A DNA stretch of 64,000 nt, taken from NCBI GenBank assembly GCA_028622995.1, contig JAJQJQ010000020.1:3720001-3784000 (forward strand). Direction: 5' to 3'. The position numbers and the translations under genes are program-made. The notes under the pieces were generated by a model that worked only from the letters and a program-made list of their open reading frames with translations, made no database searches and had not been told where the DNA came from. The stretch is from Panagrolaimus kolymaensis (taxonomy: Eukaryota > Nematoda > Chromadorea > Rhabditida > Panagrolaimidae). This document shows, in pieces, positions 11,921 through 23,136 of this stretch (positions are counted from its first letter, which is position 1; each line of letters starts with the position of its first letter).

Positions 11921-13987
11921 TTAGTACTTGATTTCAAACATGTTCTTGGCAGATGCACGAGATAAAAGTAATTGTTTCATAGTATTAAGTTTTGCCTTAT
12001 CATTCTTATCTTTATGAACAAATCCAAGAGTAATACGAACATTAGGATATTTCTGAAATTGGAAAATAATGAAAAAATTGAATAGCAAAAAATCAAGATT
12101 TTTACCTTCATGAACATAAGAAAAGATTCAGCATCAAAATCATAATAGTTAATAGAATCTAACTTGAATTCCTCAAGCTTTGTAAAGACAGGAAGCTTGA
12201 TAAGGTTTCGAAATGTTCCATTATGAAAATTGCCGATGCGTAAGCTAAAAATATAAATAGAGTTACATATGGAAAAAAGGAACTTACTATGCAAATCTTT
12301 TAATCATTGGTAATGTTTTAATAATGAGTTGAAATGCTTTACGTGATTTACCGCTGTTTGACAATATTTCACCACCAGAGAAATAAAAGCTTTCGATTGC
12401 TCTATTAGAGATAAGTTTTTCATATTCCTTCGATGTTAAACGTTGATTACAAAGATAAATTTCAGTAAGTTGACAAGATTGAACATTTGTAAGCATATTT
12501 GAAACCATTAATTGATCACAAATTGAAACTATAGCATTATTCTTGAAAGGATCACTTTCATATTGAGAAACAACACCTTTGAGAACCAATTGTTTACCAG
12601 GAGCGATAGCATCAAAGAGTAAATTATTCGAATCAGCGGTGGAAAGATTTGCAAAAGTTTTTTCCAAAGTTACTTGCCATTTATTTAAATTTTTGACTTT
12701 ACATAACTTCTTAATAATAAGACGTTGGGTATTAACAAGTTTCGTTTCAACACCTTTAGCTTCAGGAACTTGATTTTCAACGACTTTCTTTTTTCCATCA
12801 CAAGCACCACGCCGACAAGCTTGTTTTTGCTTTTCCAAAGCAGCAATCTGAAAATCATACAGTGGATAAATGAAAGAAATACAAAGCGTCTTACCTTTTC
12901 AACGTTTTTCTTGTTTACTGCTTCCAATTCAGCAACTTTTGCCGTAAAGGTTTTCTTTTCGTTTGTAATAGCTTTATCGCGACTAGCTTGCTGTTTTTCC
13001 ATATCAGATATCTGCAAAAGTAAAATGTAAAAATAATTTATTGATAGGAACATTCTTACCTTTTGGAGATGCTTGGTTTTAGTTACCATCAATTCCATAT
13101 TGATTTGATTCAAACGTGTTATTTCGTTTTCGAGAATTTTTCTGGAATCATTATTGGAACTAATATATTCAAGATGCTTCTGATTGATCACTTCCAATTT
13201 AGCAATTTTAGAGCAATGAAGATTCTTTTCTTTGTTATGAGCTTGAACATTAGCTTCTTGTTGCTTTTTTAAATCAGAAATCTAAAAACCATGCAGTGGA
13301 AAGATGAAAGATAAACAAAAAGCGTTTTACTTTTTCAAGATGTTTCTCGTTTAACGCTTCCAATGATGCAACTTTGACTTCAAGGTTTTTCTTTTCTCCA
13401 TCACGAAGTATACGGTAAGATTCGCGTTGCTTTTGTAAATCAGAAATCTGAAAAATAAAAATGAATATGATCCATTACAAAAGATAAAAAAACAGTAACC
13501 ATATAGAGTTGCTTTTTATTAGTTATTTTCAATTCTTCAGAAACAGCAGAATTTGGTATCATTTCGGTGACTTTAACTTCATCGACGTTAGTTTCTCCAT
13601 CAAGGATATGACGAATAGCTTTTAGTTGATTTTCTAAAACATAAATCTGAAAAAATAAAATGGTGATATGTAAGAAACATATAAAAACTAACTAACCTTT
13701 TCAAATTGCTTTTTATTTATTTCTTCCACTTCAGAAACGTGATGATTCAAACGGATTACTTCATCTTCGAGTGCTTTCTTCGATTCAACATTTGGCTTTT
13801 GATTATTCTCATGTTTTAACAGGTAATTTTCTTTTTTAAGTTGAAGATAATCTTGAGTTTCTTCTTCACAAACAGAATCCAAAAAATCGTTGAGAATTCT
13901 TTTAATTTGCGGCATAGATAAAGCAAAATTTTGATGATTAGTCGGTAGTAAGTGAAGAATTCCATTTGCAGAGTACTGATATGCCAT
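11921..13987 (-). CDS. Coiled-coil protein made of repeated exons, with F-box-family C-terminal domain
   Basis: Eight exons assemble without any frame conflict: 13697-13987, 13500-13646, 13331-13447, 13060-13281, 12895-13011, 12288-12847, 12106-12244 and 11921-12052, giving about 574 residues. Exons 1-5 are each an exact multiple of three with phase-0 borders. Exons 2-6 begin with a variant of I-S-D-L-x-K-Q (IYVLENQ, ISDLQKQ, ISDLKKQ, ISDMEKQ, IAALEKQ), and most end in K-H/N-L/V-E/Q-K, so they are duplicated coiled-coil modules. From about residue 330 the protein leaves the coil and enters a domain also found at the ends of the 8.2-kb and 38.3-kb genes (TEIYLCNQRLTSKEYEKLIS here). No F-box, signal peptide or membrane segment is visible. 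The likely role is a scaffold or adaptor, but function is unknown. Confidence 0.8.
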
Positions 13988-16580
13988 GTTGTTTAGCGAA
14001 CGAAAGCTTCTGAAAAAGAAAGAAATAAAACAAACAATAAATCAAAATAATGTGTCGCGAAAAAAGCTAAAGCATCATGAAAAGTAAATGAATCCTTGAG
14101 TTGCACATTGAACGTAAAAAAAACTAATCCTAAATGGCTCAATTATTAACATGCAAATTGTTAAAACTTTAACGCGATTTAACTAGTAATGATAGGAAAT
14201 TGTTATGAACAAAAAACGAGCAAGTAAAGCTTTGAATACTGACAAAAGAAATACAAAAAGTAAAACTCGAAGATGCAGAAGCAAATGAAAAAAAATGTCA
14301 TCAAACTTTTGATCAACTACCTTCGTGTTAGGAACTTGTGAAACAGATTTTTTGCATCAATTTGAATTTTAATGAAACAAAAAAAAAGAAGATTTGCCAT
14401 TAAAATTAGAATGGGTTATTGTAATTGACGATGAATATTTAAAAAAAATAAGAGCAACAAAAAAATGAATACGAAATGGAAAATTCTATGCAGTACGCAA
14501 TAAGTTTATTCAAGCATCATCATCACATAATGAAAATACATAGTTTACAAGAAAGAAAAGATAATGAAAATTTAGTGTGTGGATATTATTATTCTTTTTT
14601 GAATTTAACAAAACATTACACTTTCAAACTTTATTCAAGATCACTTTTTTACATTTTGGAAATGTTGCAATTTTGTTAATTTTATTACCTTTGTGTTTCA
14701 GTTTTTTGCTGTTATTTTTAATGTAAATTTAAGTTAAATGTTTACTTTTTTTTCTAATTAACTAACGTTGTAAATAATTGAAAATTTATTCCATTGATTT
14801 TTTAACTACCGTAAATGATGATGACAAACTCCAACATTTTTGTTGTTGTTTGTTTGAAGTGACTAATAATAATAATAATAAACGTGAGTGATTACTCATA
14901 AGTCAAAAAAAAGTGAGAAGAAAAAAAGCAAATCCATTAAAAAAATGAATGACGCAAAAATATTTATGCATGTAATTTTTTAAAATTATATTTTGCTGGA
15001 ACAAAAAAAATTATAAAAATTATGCACGAATTTTTTATTTATTTATCGCAAATTTATTATTTTATGAAAGTAAAAGTAGCAACAAGAAAATCATTGCTCT
15101 GATATTTTTTTCAGATTATAACAGAACACAGAAAAAATGAATATTAACCTTTGACTTTCCATAAAGGTTGGGATTTTTCAAAAGCATTTAATGTTTTTTT
15201 AATATGATTTAAAGGGAAACAAAACATAAAAAATATTTGACCGGTTAATACCAGATTTTAAAAAAAAAAGAAGCATGGAGATATGGTTTTTTCCATTTTT
15301 TTAATGGAAACAATATTTGAGAAATTAAATCACCAAATATAAAACGAAAAAAATAAATAAGTGGGAGGATGGAGGAAGGATGAGTTTAGGGAAGTTTTTT
15401 TTGTCACATTGCAAAAAAGAAAGATAGGTTTAAAAGTTACTTTTGGGTTTTTAATAAATGTGTTTCAGCAACTTCCACAAAATTTTTTGTTTTATAAATA
15501 CAATGGAAAAGAAATAAAAAAAAATTATTAAATTTGGTATAATCGAAAAATAATTTGTAGCCAAAACTTTAATCTCTTTCTTCCAAAAAGTTTTGAAATT
15601 TTAAAAATTCTAAAACTACTGAAAGATAAGAAAAACCCTTTTCGAGATGGACGCCACAAAATATATTAATTAATGACATTTTTATTTTAACAAGTTTTTT
15701 TGATTAAAAAAAACACAAGATTATATGTAAATGGCTTAAAAACGATGCTCTTAGATGTTTCGAAAACAAAATAAATAATTAATTCAAAAAACAATGGTAA
15801 TGAAATTAAAAACTTTTGAAATAAGATTTCTAAAATTTTAAGATAACGTTGTTTTTTTTTGAAATGGGTTAAAGTAAATATCTAATTTTAATGTTATAAA
15901 AAAGCGAACATGGATTTCAATTATTTTTCTTATAAAACCAAAAACAAGTCTCTCAAAAAAAAACTTTTGCAAAATATTTTAAGAATTTGAAAATATTTAT
16001 ATTTTCCTTTTTTGGTTCTTTAAAGTTTAAACCGCAAATTTAGCTAATTCAATTTGTTTCTTTGGCTTTTGTTTATATAAATCTTGTTTAGGCTTTTTTT
16101 TCAAAAATGTTATATTCGTTTTACTATTTAATTACTGTATCAACCCTAAAAAAATTTCTATTTTCATTTTTTTTGCCAAAATTATGCATGATTTTTTTTA
16201 AAACGTGATTTTTCGATTTTATTTTTATGAAGTATAACACCCAGTTTTTTAAACATCACACACAATAAAAATTTTTAACCTTTAACTTACACACTTCGAA
16301 GTAAAATAAGTATAATCGGATTAAAATTATTATTTATGTTTTTAAAAAGCATCATCACATTATGAAACAAAGATAGAAACTACTCGTTTTTGAATCATAT
16401 CAAAATAAAAAATTACGATCGAAGGAGGAGAGTGTGTGTCATCATCGTCGATTGCATGCACATTATATTTGTCACGTTGCCAAAAAATAATTTCCTGAAA
16501 AATTTTGTTTGCAAATTATGTTCCACGTTTTTTTTATTTTATTTTCAAAAAAAAATTATTTTGTGTTCTCTTAAATATGC
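13988..16580. other. Gene-poor intergenic stretch
   Basis: About 2.6 kb of AT-rich DNA with long A and T runs. Around 14390-14450 a stretch reading CCATTAAAATTAGAATGGGT resembles part of the 8.2-kb gene (see findings) and could be a decayed fragment. No other gene, RNA or repeat was recognised. Confidence 0.4.
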
Positions 16581-16586
16581 AAATAA

Positions 16587-16643
16587 GGGGCGGGGCGTTT
16601 TTGGAGGAAGGAAAGTCTAAAATTATTTTTCTATGCTTATAAA
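16587..16643 (+). promoter_or_regulatory. GC box and TATA box upstream of the defensin-like gene
   Basis: GGGGCGGGGC at 16587-16596 is an Sp1/KLF-type GC box and stands out in the AT-rich surroundings. TATAAA at 16638-16643 lies 74 bp before the ATG at 16717, a sensible distance for a core promoter with a short leader. Function is inferred from position and sequence only. Confidence 0.4.
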
Positions 16644-16716
16644 TATCAAATATTGGAAGTAAAAAGCATCATATATTATTGCAAAACCGAAAAGTTTTCT
16701 TTATTATTATCCAACA

Positions 16717-17075
16717 ATGGCTTCAAATTCAAGAATGATCACTTCTAAAATATGTATCGTTTTTATTATTTTGTTTGCTTTTGTTGTATATTCTTCAAAT
16801 GCTGACGTTTTTGCAATTGGTAAGTAATTATTTTTGTGTTACGACGAAAACTGAAAATAAAAATATTATGATTTTACTTTCAATATTTTATTTTTTGATA
16901 ATCATAATGTCTTTAGGCGGATGCGGTTGGGGACCACAATGTGTGGGAATTTGCCGTGCATATGGTGCTCAAAATATGGGTGGATGCACATTGCATACTT
17001 GCGTATGCGGTAAGTAAATTCACTGTAAAATAAATCTTTAGAAAAATTAAGAAATCTAAATTTTTAGTTCGATGA
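16717..17075 (+). CDS. Secreted six-cysteine defensin-like (CS-alpha-beta type) peptide
   Basis: Three exons, 16717-16819, 16917-17009 and 17068-17075, both introns in phase 1 with GTAAGT donors and TTTAG acceptors, total 204 bp and 67 residues. Residues 1-29 are a typical signal peptide (basic start, then ICIVFIILFAFVVY, cleavage likely after SNA). The mature part has exactly six cysteines: C-x5-C-x3-C-x10-C-x4-C-x-C, ending VCVR. C-x3-C followed by GGC and C-x-C is the signature of the cysteine-stabilised alpha-beta fold of invertebrate defensins, including the G-x-C gamma-core. Nematode ABF peptides usually have eight cysteines, so this one resembles the six-cysteine arthropod/mollusc type. 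The likely role is an antimicrobial effector; this is inferred from the pattern, and another small disulfide-rich secreted peptide is possible. The second splice leaves only two codons in exon 3. Confidence 0.75.
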
Positions 17076-18108
17076 AAAATACTGTCTTATTTATTCTACA
17101 GTAGCTAAAAATCTTATTTATATTTATTTGGATATATATTTTAATCATTTATTGTATATACATTGAAATTATGTATATGTAAATACGAGTTGTTTATCCT
17201 TTTTTTTGCCTTTAAAAATGAAATTTGTTTTGTTTTATTGTTTTAATATTTGTTTTCAAAAAAAATAAATAAAAAATTCTCATCATAAAAATGGATTGCA
17301 AGTTTTAAAAAAAATATTACAGTACTTGAAAGTTTCGAGGAGAGAAAAAAAGTATGAGCTTTATTAATTTTTTACATTCTTCTCGATAAAAACACAAGTG
17401 AAACTTTTTTTGTCACTGGAGAAAGAAACTTTAGCAAATTTATTGTTGTACATATATTTAAAAAATGACGAAATGGCGAAGAAGTATGAAAAATATGAAG
17501 GAAATAGTAATTCTGGGGTTTGTAATTTTCTTGCCCCCTTATTTGGTGATTATCTTAAATATGTAAATCGAATATGCTTTTTAACAATGATAAATATTGC
17601 ATTTTTGCGTTGCTAAATATGGAATTGTTTTGTTAAGATTCATGCGATATTTAATTTTCAAAAATTCAAATTCATTTCAGTTTTGAGTCTGTTTATTTAT
17701 TTATTTATTTTTCTTGTTTTTCAAAAATCAAATTTTATTTCGTAATTTCTTTTATTTTTAAGTTTGAAAGCAATAAAAATGTAAAACAAAATGTTGAACA
17801 AAGAAATATATTAATTTAAAAATCAATTTTGGAAACTGGGAAAATAAAATGGAAATGGCATACTGTAATAATATCTTCGAAATAGTATACTGTAAACTTT
17901 TCTTTATAATATTCACAAACTCAAACACAAATAATAAAATAAATAAAAGCTTCTTTTTTTGGGAATTATAAAAGTTCAAAAAATTAAAAAATTTACTCTA
18001 AAAACATTAAAGACCAATTTAATGATTAACGAAAAACAAATTATTATTAGAACAATGAACACGAAATGAAAAAGCTAATTTTTTATGAAAGTGCAGAATT
18101 AAAATAAA
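17076..18108. other. Intergenic, AT-rich
   Basis: About 1 kb following the defensin-like gene. A cluster of AATAAA-like signals near 17263-17275 may end its transcript. The region also has a TTTA run near 17693-17710. No gene was seen. Confidence 0.4.
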
Positions 18109-18310
18109 TTAAAATTGTTGAATTTCTTTTGTTGTAGTTTTTTTGTTGTTGTTATTAATTAAAATAATAATTTTGTTGCCTAAACTGCTTGGACTCAAAA
18201 AAGCTTTGTTTAAAGTTTTTGAATACATTTTAACACAAATTGCAACACCCAATGTATTTAAAGTTGTCGTGTATGGACCAATAAAGGAAGTTAAGGATTG
18301 ACATGAGATC
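18109..18310 (-). CDS. Candidate last exon (TM7 and tail) of a serpentine receptor
   Basis: After a good acceptor (T-rich tract then CAG at 18311-18313, minus strand) the frame reads ISCQSLTSFIGPYTTTLNTL, then GVAICVKMYSKTLNKAFL and a charged tail, stop at 18109. GPY followed by a hydrophobic segment and Y-S-K-T-L is what one expects for the seventh membrane helix and tail of nematode chemoreceptors. The receptor exon at 19.5-20.3 kb lacks this part and lies upstream on the same strand, so the two may be one gene with a long intron. I could not find a phase-matching donor, so an unseen middle exon or a broken fragment remain possible. Confidence 0.4.
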
Positions 18311-19518
18311 TGAAAAAAAAAAGATATGATGCGCCAATAAAAAAAATCGTTAAAGGGTAATGGGTATAAAGAATTTTTCTTTCTTGCCCTGATTTTTTTT
18401 TCATCGTAATTTTTGTGGATGGAAACTATGCTACAAAAAGAATGGTTTATCAAACGTCAAAATTTTTATCAAACATCAAAATTTGGCTTTTAACAAGGAT
18501 GGAATAATTTTTTTAAAGGTTTTTATGTTGCTGCAGAACACGCAATAAAAAACCTTTGACATGGATTAAGAAGAGACAAATTTTCGCAGTTAAAAAAACT
18601 AAAATAATTTTTTTATGCGCACAACCACCACGAGAGTTTGGAATTCCACGGTTTTCCTCTTCTCTTTTTTTTGTTCGTTGCTAAAGTCTTTAAAAAAAAG
18701 TTTTTGAGGGAGAAAAAAGCGATCATTGATAATTTTTGCATAATCCTAATAATAATTCTGGGGGAAATATGTATTTTGGGAGGCAGAAGGTAGCAGCAGT
18801 ATCTTGATCAATCTTTGAAATGCTTTCAAAAATTTTGTGTTTAAAACATCAAACTAAAATAATAAAATTATAGAAGGTGTTTGAAAGGGAGGAAAAGTTT
18901 ATGTAAATTTGTAACGTTTTAATTGTTGGGGATGGATGGATAGGAACTTTAAAAAAAAAATGTTTTTCAAAAAAAAGGAATTGCATCATATGCGATGAGG
19001 AAAACAATGTTTGATTTTCAAAAATAAAAAGAAGAGTAGTTATTTTTAGTTTTGCTTGTAAAAAAACAAAGCATCATAAACATGACAAAAAACATAAACA
19101 AAAATTAAAACAAAAATAGTAGATACAGTAATAAATATTTTGACAAAGGGAAAATATCGGTTTTATTGTTTAAAAAAATACTCATCAACAAACTACTTCC
19201 AAACCGGGAATGTGCTGAACCAGAGATTATGAAACTCGATATTTAGATTTGACACCTAATTTTTTTTTGATCGTGACTTGAGACATTCATCTCGGAAAAA
19301 TGGCTCAGTACCGGCGACTTCGAGACTCGATACCAAAGTCTCGCACACCTTTGCTTCAAACTATTGTTTATTTTAAATTTCTAATTTTGGCGGGAACAAA
19401 ATCCAAAATACTATAATTTTGTTTTAGTCGTTCATGAAAATTTCAGAAAATGTTAGCTCGAAAAAATATTAATTTGGCCCAAGAAAGAAAAATTTGTAAT
19501 AACCTCAAAAATCAAAAA

Positions 19519-20274
19519 TTAAATAAAAGAAAAGCCCGAAAAATATATCTTCAAAAAACTTGCCGATTGAAAAATATTACTAATAATACTTGGAGCAAAA
19601 TCACAAAGAGTTGTAAGTAATAAAATTAATATCACCGTTCGATTAATTCTTAGCGTAACAACGCTACAATTTTTTAAATAAAATTTTAGTAATAAAAATA
19701 ATAAACAGCAACCAGCCATATTTATGCAAGTGGTGCAAATTTTTTGGGTTTGAGTTTGCCATAAAACCATTGGAATTAAAAAGCAACCCCAAAACATGCA
19801 ATTTGTGAAAGAATTTTTTGGAAAAGGGTTAAAAAATAAAGTAATCCAAATAGAAGCTCCCAAAATAATTAACATACAAATCGAACAAATAAAGGTATGA
19901 ATTTTTTTAAATTTTATATCATATTTTGTTGGAGCTAAAATTGTTGCACAACGATCGATGCAAAGAAAAGCTCCAATCACGGGATTCAAAGACACTAATT
20001 TTCCAGTAATTAAACCATGAACATATAATTCGTAGGCTTCATAAATTACAGAATCAGGCCGCCAAAAAATGAATAAAAATAAACAATATGAAATCATAGC
20101 AATGGAAAAAATTAATCCATAAATAAAAAATATGCAAATTACAGGTGAAAATTTTAATATTTTTAATAGCAAAACTTTTTTAAATAAAACATTGGCTGAA
20201 TAATACAATGATGCAACAGAGAATAAAAAAGTTATAACATTATTAAATAAAACTACATATGGATACCAATTCAT
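19519..20274 (-). CDS. Serpentine (7TM) chemoreceptor, possibly Srbc-type
   Basis: A single open exon from ATG at 20274, 251 codons, ending near the sixth membrane helix. It is strongly hydrophobic with at least six membrane segments. Recognisable points are FLCIDRCATILAPTKYDIKF after TM3 (the position of the D/E-R-Y-like motif and second loop) and NRTVILILLLTTLCDFAPSI in TM6, a pattern I associate with the Srbc family of nematode serpentine receptors. Such receptors act in sensory neurons. TM7 is missing from this exon; candidate TM7 sequence is at 18109-18310. The sequence just before the ATG, TTTTTTAG then AAATAA, could be a trans-splice acceptor. The subfamily assignment is tentative; the 7TM receptor call is firmer. 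Confidence 0.7.
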   Translation of the reverse strand: MNWYPYVVLFNNVITFLFSVASLYYSANVLFKKVLLLKILKFSPVICIFFIYGLIFSIAMISYCLFLFIFWRPDSVIYEAYELYVHGLITGKLVSLNPVIGAFLCIDRCATILAPTKYDIKFKKIHTFICSICMLIILGASIWITLFFNPFPKNSFTNCMFWGCFLIPMVLWQTQTQKICTTCINMAGCCLLFLLLKFYLKNCSVVTLRINRTVILILLLTTLCDFAPSIISNIFQSASFLKIYFSGFSFI

Positions 20275-21917
20275 TATTTATTTCTAAAAAAGAGGTTTTT
20301 AAAGTTTTTTTAAGCGCGAAAAACAAAAATATCCCTTTTTTAAGCGAGTCTAATTTTGTGATTTAATCTTTGCTTTTTATTTCGTTTGGCTAGAAAAATA
20401 AGGGAATTTACATTATTCAAATTTTTCAAAATACTTTTCGTAAAAAAATGAAATCAAGAAAATTTAAGATATTAACGAGAAAGAAATAATAACAAAAGAG
20501 AAATAAAAGTAAGTTTTCTAATTTTTTCTGTCACGACGTTCGGCTAAAAAAAGCAGTGAATGTTTTACACATGAAAAATTTACTTCATTTTTTATTATAA
20601 AAAAAAACAATTTTAAATCAAAAAAAATTGCTACAAAATACCAAAAAAAATATAAATGAATCTTTTTTTTTCTTAATTAAAAGAGGGATGTGTTATCTTT
20701 GGCTACACTAATAATGAAAGACGTTTAATAAAAAAAATAAAAAAAAATTTTTTGTAGTATCCTATTTTTCATTTCTTAGCAAATAATTATTATATTTCAT
20801 TATGCTTCTTTTTGTTTTTTTTTTTCAAAGAAGATTCAAAATTAGGAACTAATTTAATTTTGTTGCCCCTTGAATTCAATTGTTATGAAGAAAGAAAAGA
20901 AAGTTTTTTGTAGCTTAACAGTAAACTAACTACAAAAAAGAAATAATATTAAAAACAAAGAAAACGATTTATTTCTAGGAAGTGCGAGTTATAGCTAAAA
21001 TATAATAAAAATATTTTTTGACCCCTTTGATTCCTCCTCGTATATGCTAAAAAAAAATAAAGACGCAGTTGTCCTCTTAAAATTAAACTTTTTTCGAAAC
21101 ATTAATATCGTACTTCTGATTTTTAAGAATAGGGAAACAAAAAAAGCGCAATTATGAAATAAGAAATTCAATCATTCAAAATAGATTTTAGCGGCAAAAA
21201 TGTTTAGTAAAATTATTGAAGAAAAAAACTTTTGATTTAACTTCCCTCAAAAGAAAAAAGAAAAAGTTCAACCCAAATTTTCAAATAGCAATATTCCTAT
21301 TTGAATTGAAAAAAAGTGTAAAAAAATTAAATAATAATTAAATTTTGGATATAAATGAAAACTTTTTCGTTTATTAATTAATTTGAAATAATTCATCAAT
21401 AATTAATTTAATGAAGGATGAGGGAAAAATAGGTAAACCTTCTTTTCTTGAACTTTTATATTTTGTTATTTTCTTAGTCTTTTAATTAAAAAAACAAAAA
21501 AATTGCTTAAGTACAACAAAAAAAATAATATGATAATTTATTTTAGCGACTTTTTTTAACAATTATATTTCAAAAACATAAAAAGTATAAATGCACGAGT
21601 GAGGTGCGTCATAATGAAAAAAAAGAGAAGGAAAGATTACTCATGGCTAGACTTAATCAAAGTCATCAGTTTGGGTTATTAGACTTGGAGTTCTGCCATT
21701 TTAATATAAATGATTTTGGAGTCCATTTTTTTGGCTTTAACAAATTATAAAGTTTGGAGTGACAGGCGATACTTGGAAAGGTATTTATGCTATTTTTTAA
21801 AAGTTTATATTTATTAGTTCAAGTAATAGAAAAACTTTTACCAAAAATTTTAATCAAAAAGTATTTAAAATTAAATATAAAATATGGTATTTAATTTTCA
21901 AAGATAAATTAAACAAA
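20275..21917. other. Intergenic, AT-rich
   Basis: About 1.6 kb with many A and T homopolymers, between the receptor start and the end of the first TIMP gene. No gene or structured repeat was recognised. Confidence 0.4.
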
Positions 21918-22598
21918 TTAAAAAATGGTGGAAGTCGAATTACAATTATCAAAAACCAATAATTCGAGTCTTTTTTTAAGTGTATCTGGAACATTTTCCC
22001 ATTCCAAAACATTTTCAAAGGAATTGGCTTTAGGATCATCATTTCGAATTTGACCGCAAAGCATCGTGGTCATGGTTTCATTTTCGTATCGACCTAAAAA
22101 ATAATTTATCTAATAAGGTTTTATTTTGAATAATGAATGTTTTTGTTACCGGCTAAAAGATATTCTCGACCAGCTTCAAGAATTAATCCACATGCTGGAG
22201 ATTCGGATGGAGTAAAAATTTCTGATGGGAGAGTTTCATTTATTTCGAGAGGTGACTGAAAAAAAAGCAGCAAAGGCTGTAGAAGAAAAAAACTCGAATA
22301 ATAACTCACTTTATAAATTTCTCCATATTCAACATTATATCGAATATTATTCAATCCTTTTCTCATCGAACCCCCGGGTAATGGTGATTTAGTTTGTCGA
22401 ACAAGAATTTTGGTTTGTGCAACTAAAATTAATGCATACTTTTAGACTAATTTTGTCCAAAAAGCTTGTTGAAAAATGTGCATTACCCCAATATGCCATA
22501 CAATAAGATTCTTCAATGCTTTCTTGCAAACATGAACATGATTCAGAAATAGTTACAAAAAAAGAGAGGAAAAATAAAATTGCAATTAAAAATTTCAT
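21918..22598 (-). CDS. Secreted TIMP-like metalloproteinase inhibitor (copy A)
   Basis: Four exons join cleanly: 22487-22598, 22310-22422, 22150-22255 and 21918-22093, 168 residues. A signal peptide (MKFLIAILFFLSFFVTISES) would leave mature protein starting C-S-C, with a further cysteine at mature position 13, as in TIMPs, where the free N-terminal cysteine chelates the protease zinc. Further family marks are VAQTKILV, YNVEYGEIYK, ACGLILEAGREYLLAGRYEN, LCGQI and EWENVPDTLKKRLE. Six cysteines in all fit the N-terminal netrin-like domain alone; the vertebrate C-terminal domain is absent, as in other nematode TIMP-like proteins. Likely role: control of extracellular matrix proteases. A paralogue lies 0.5 kb upstream on the same strand with the same intron phases. 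Confidence 0.88.
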
Positions 22599-23136
22599 TA
22601 TTATTTTTTTTATCTAAAAAAGAAAAAAGGTTTTAAATTCTGCAGTTTCATTCAAAAAAAAACAATGAAAATGAAAACAAAATATATTTTTTATGTTAAA
22701 AAAAACAGTCTAAAGTTTATGTTAAGTTTTTGAATTCTAAAATCACGGTAATAAAAAAATTAGCTAAAAAAATTTAATGAAATTCATTGACATTAAAATA
22801 AAAAATAAAAAATAATCACACTTTTGCGCGCGATTACTCACCAAATTATTGTTTTTAAATTAAAAAAATGAGAGAGAAAAAAGTTTTCTATCAATCAATA
22901 AAATAAACCCCAGCAGTTATAACAAATAACAAAATAAGAGAAGAAGCAAAAAAAAAACAAGGAACAAGGGTAACCCTTTTTTGTTTGATGATTTCATTGA
23001 TGGACAGAAATAAACAAACAAAGAAAACAAAAAATGTTGAAATTGTTGAAAAAAAGTGGAAAACGAAAAAATATTAAAACATTTAATATTTATTTATGTT
23101 TAAAAGGTTTTTTCATCGAATTAATTATTTTTAAAT
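22599..23136. other. Spacer between the TIMP copies
   Basis: About 540 bp of AT-rich DNA separating the two same-strand TIMP genes. It would hold the copy A promoter and the copy B 3' end. No other gene was seen. Confidence 0.4.

Noticed and set aside
19200..19345. More GC-rich stretch with GACTCGATA-like words
   Set aside because: I looked for inverted ends and target duplications and found none; left unassigned.
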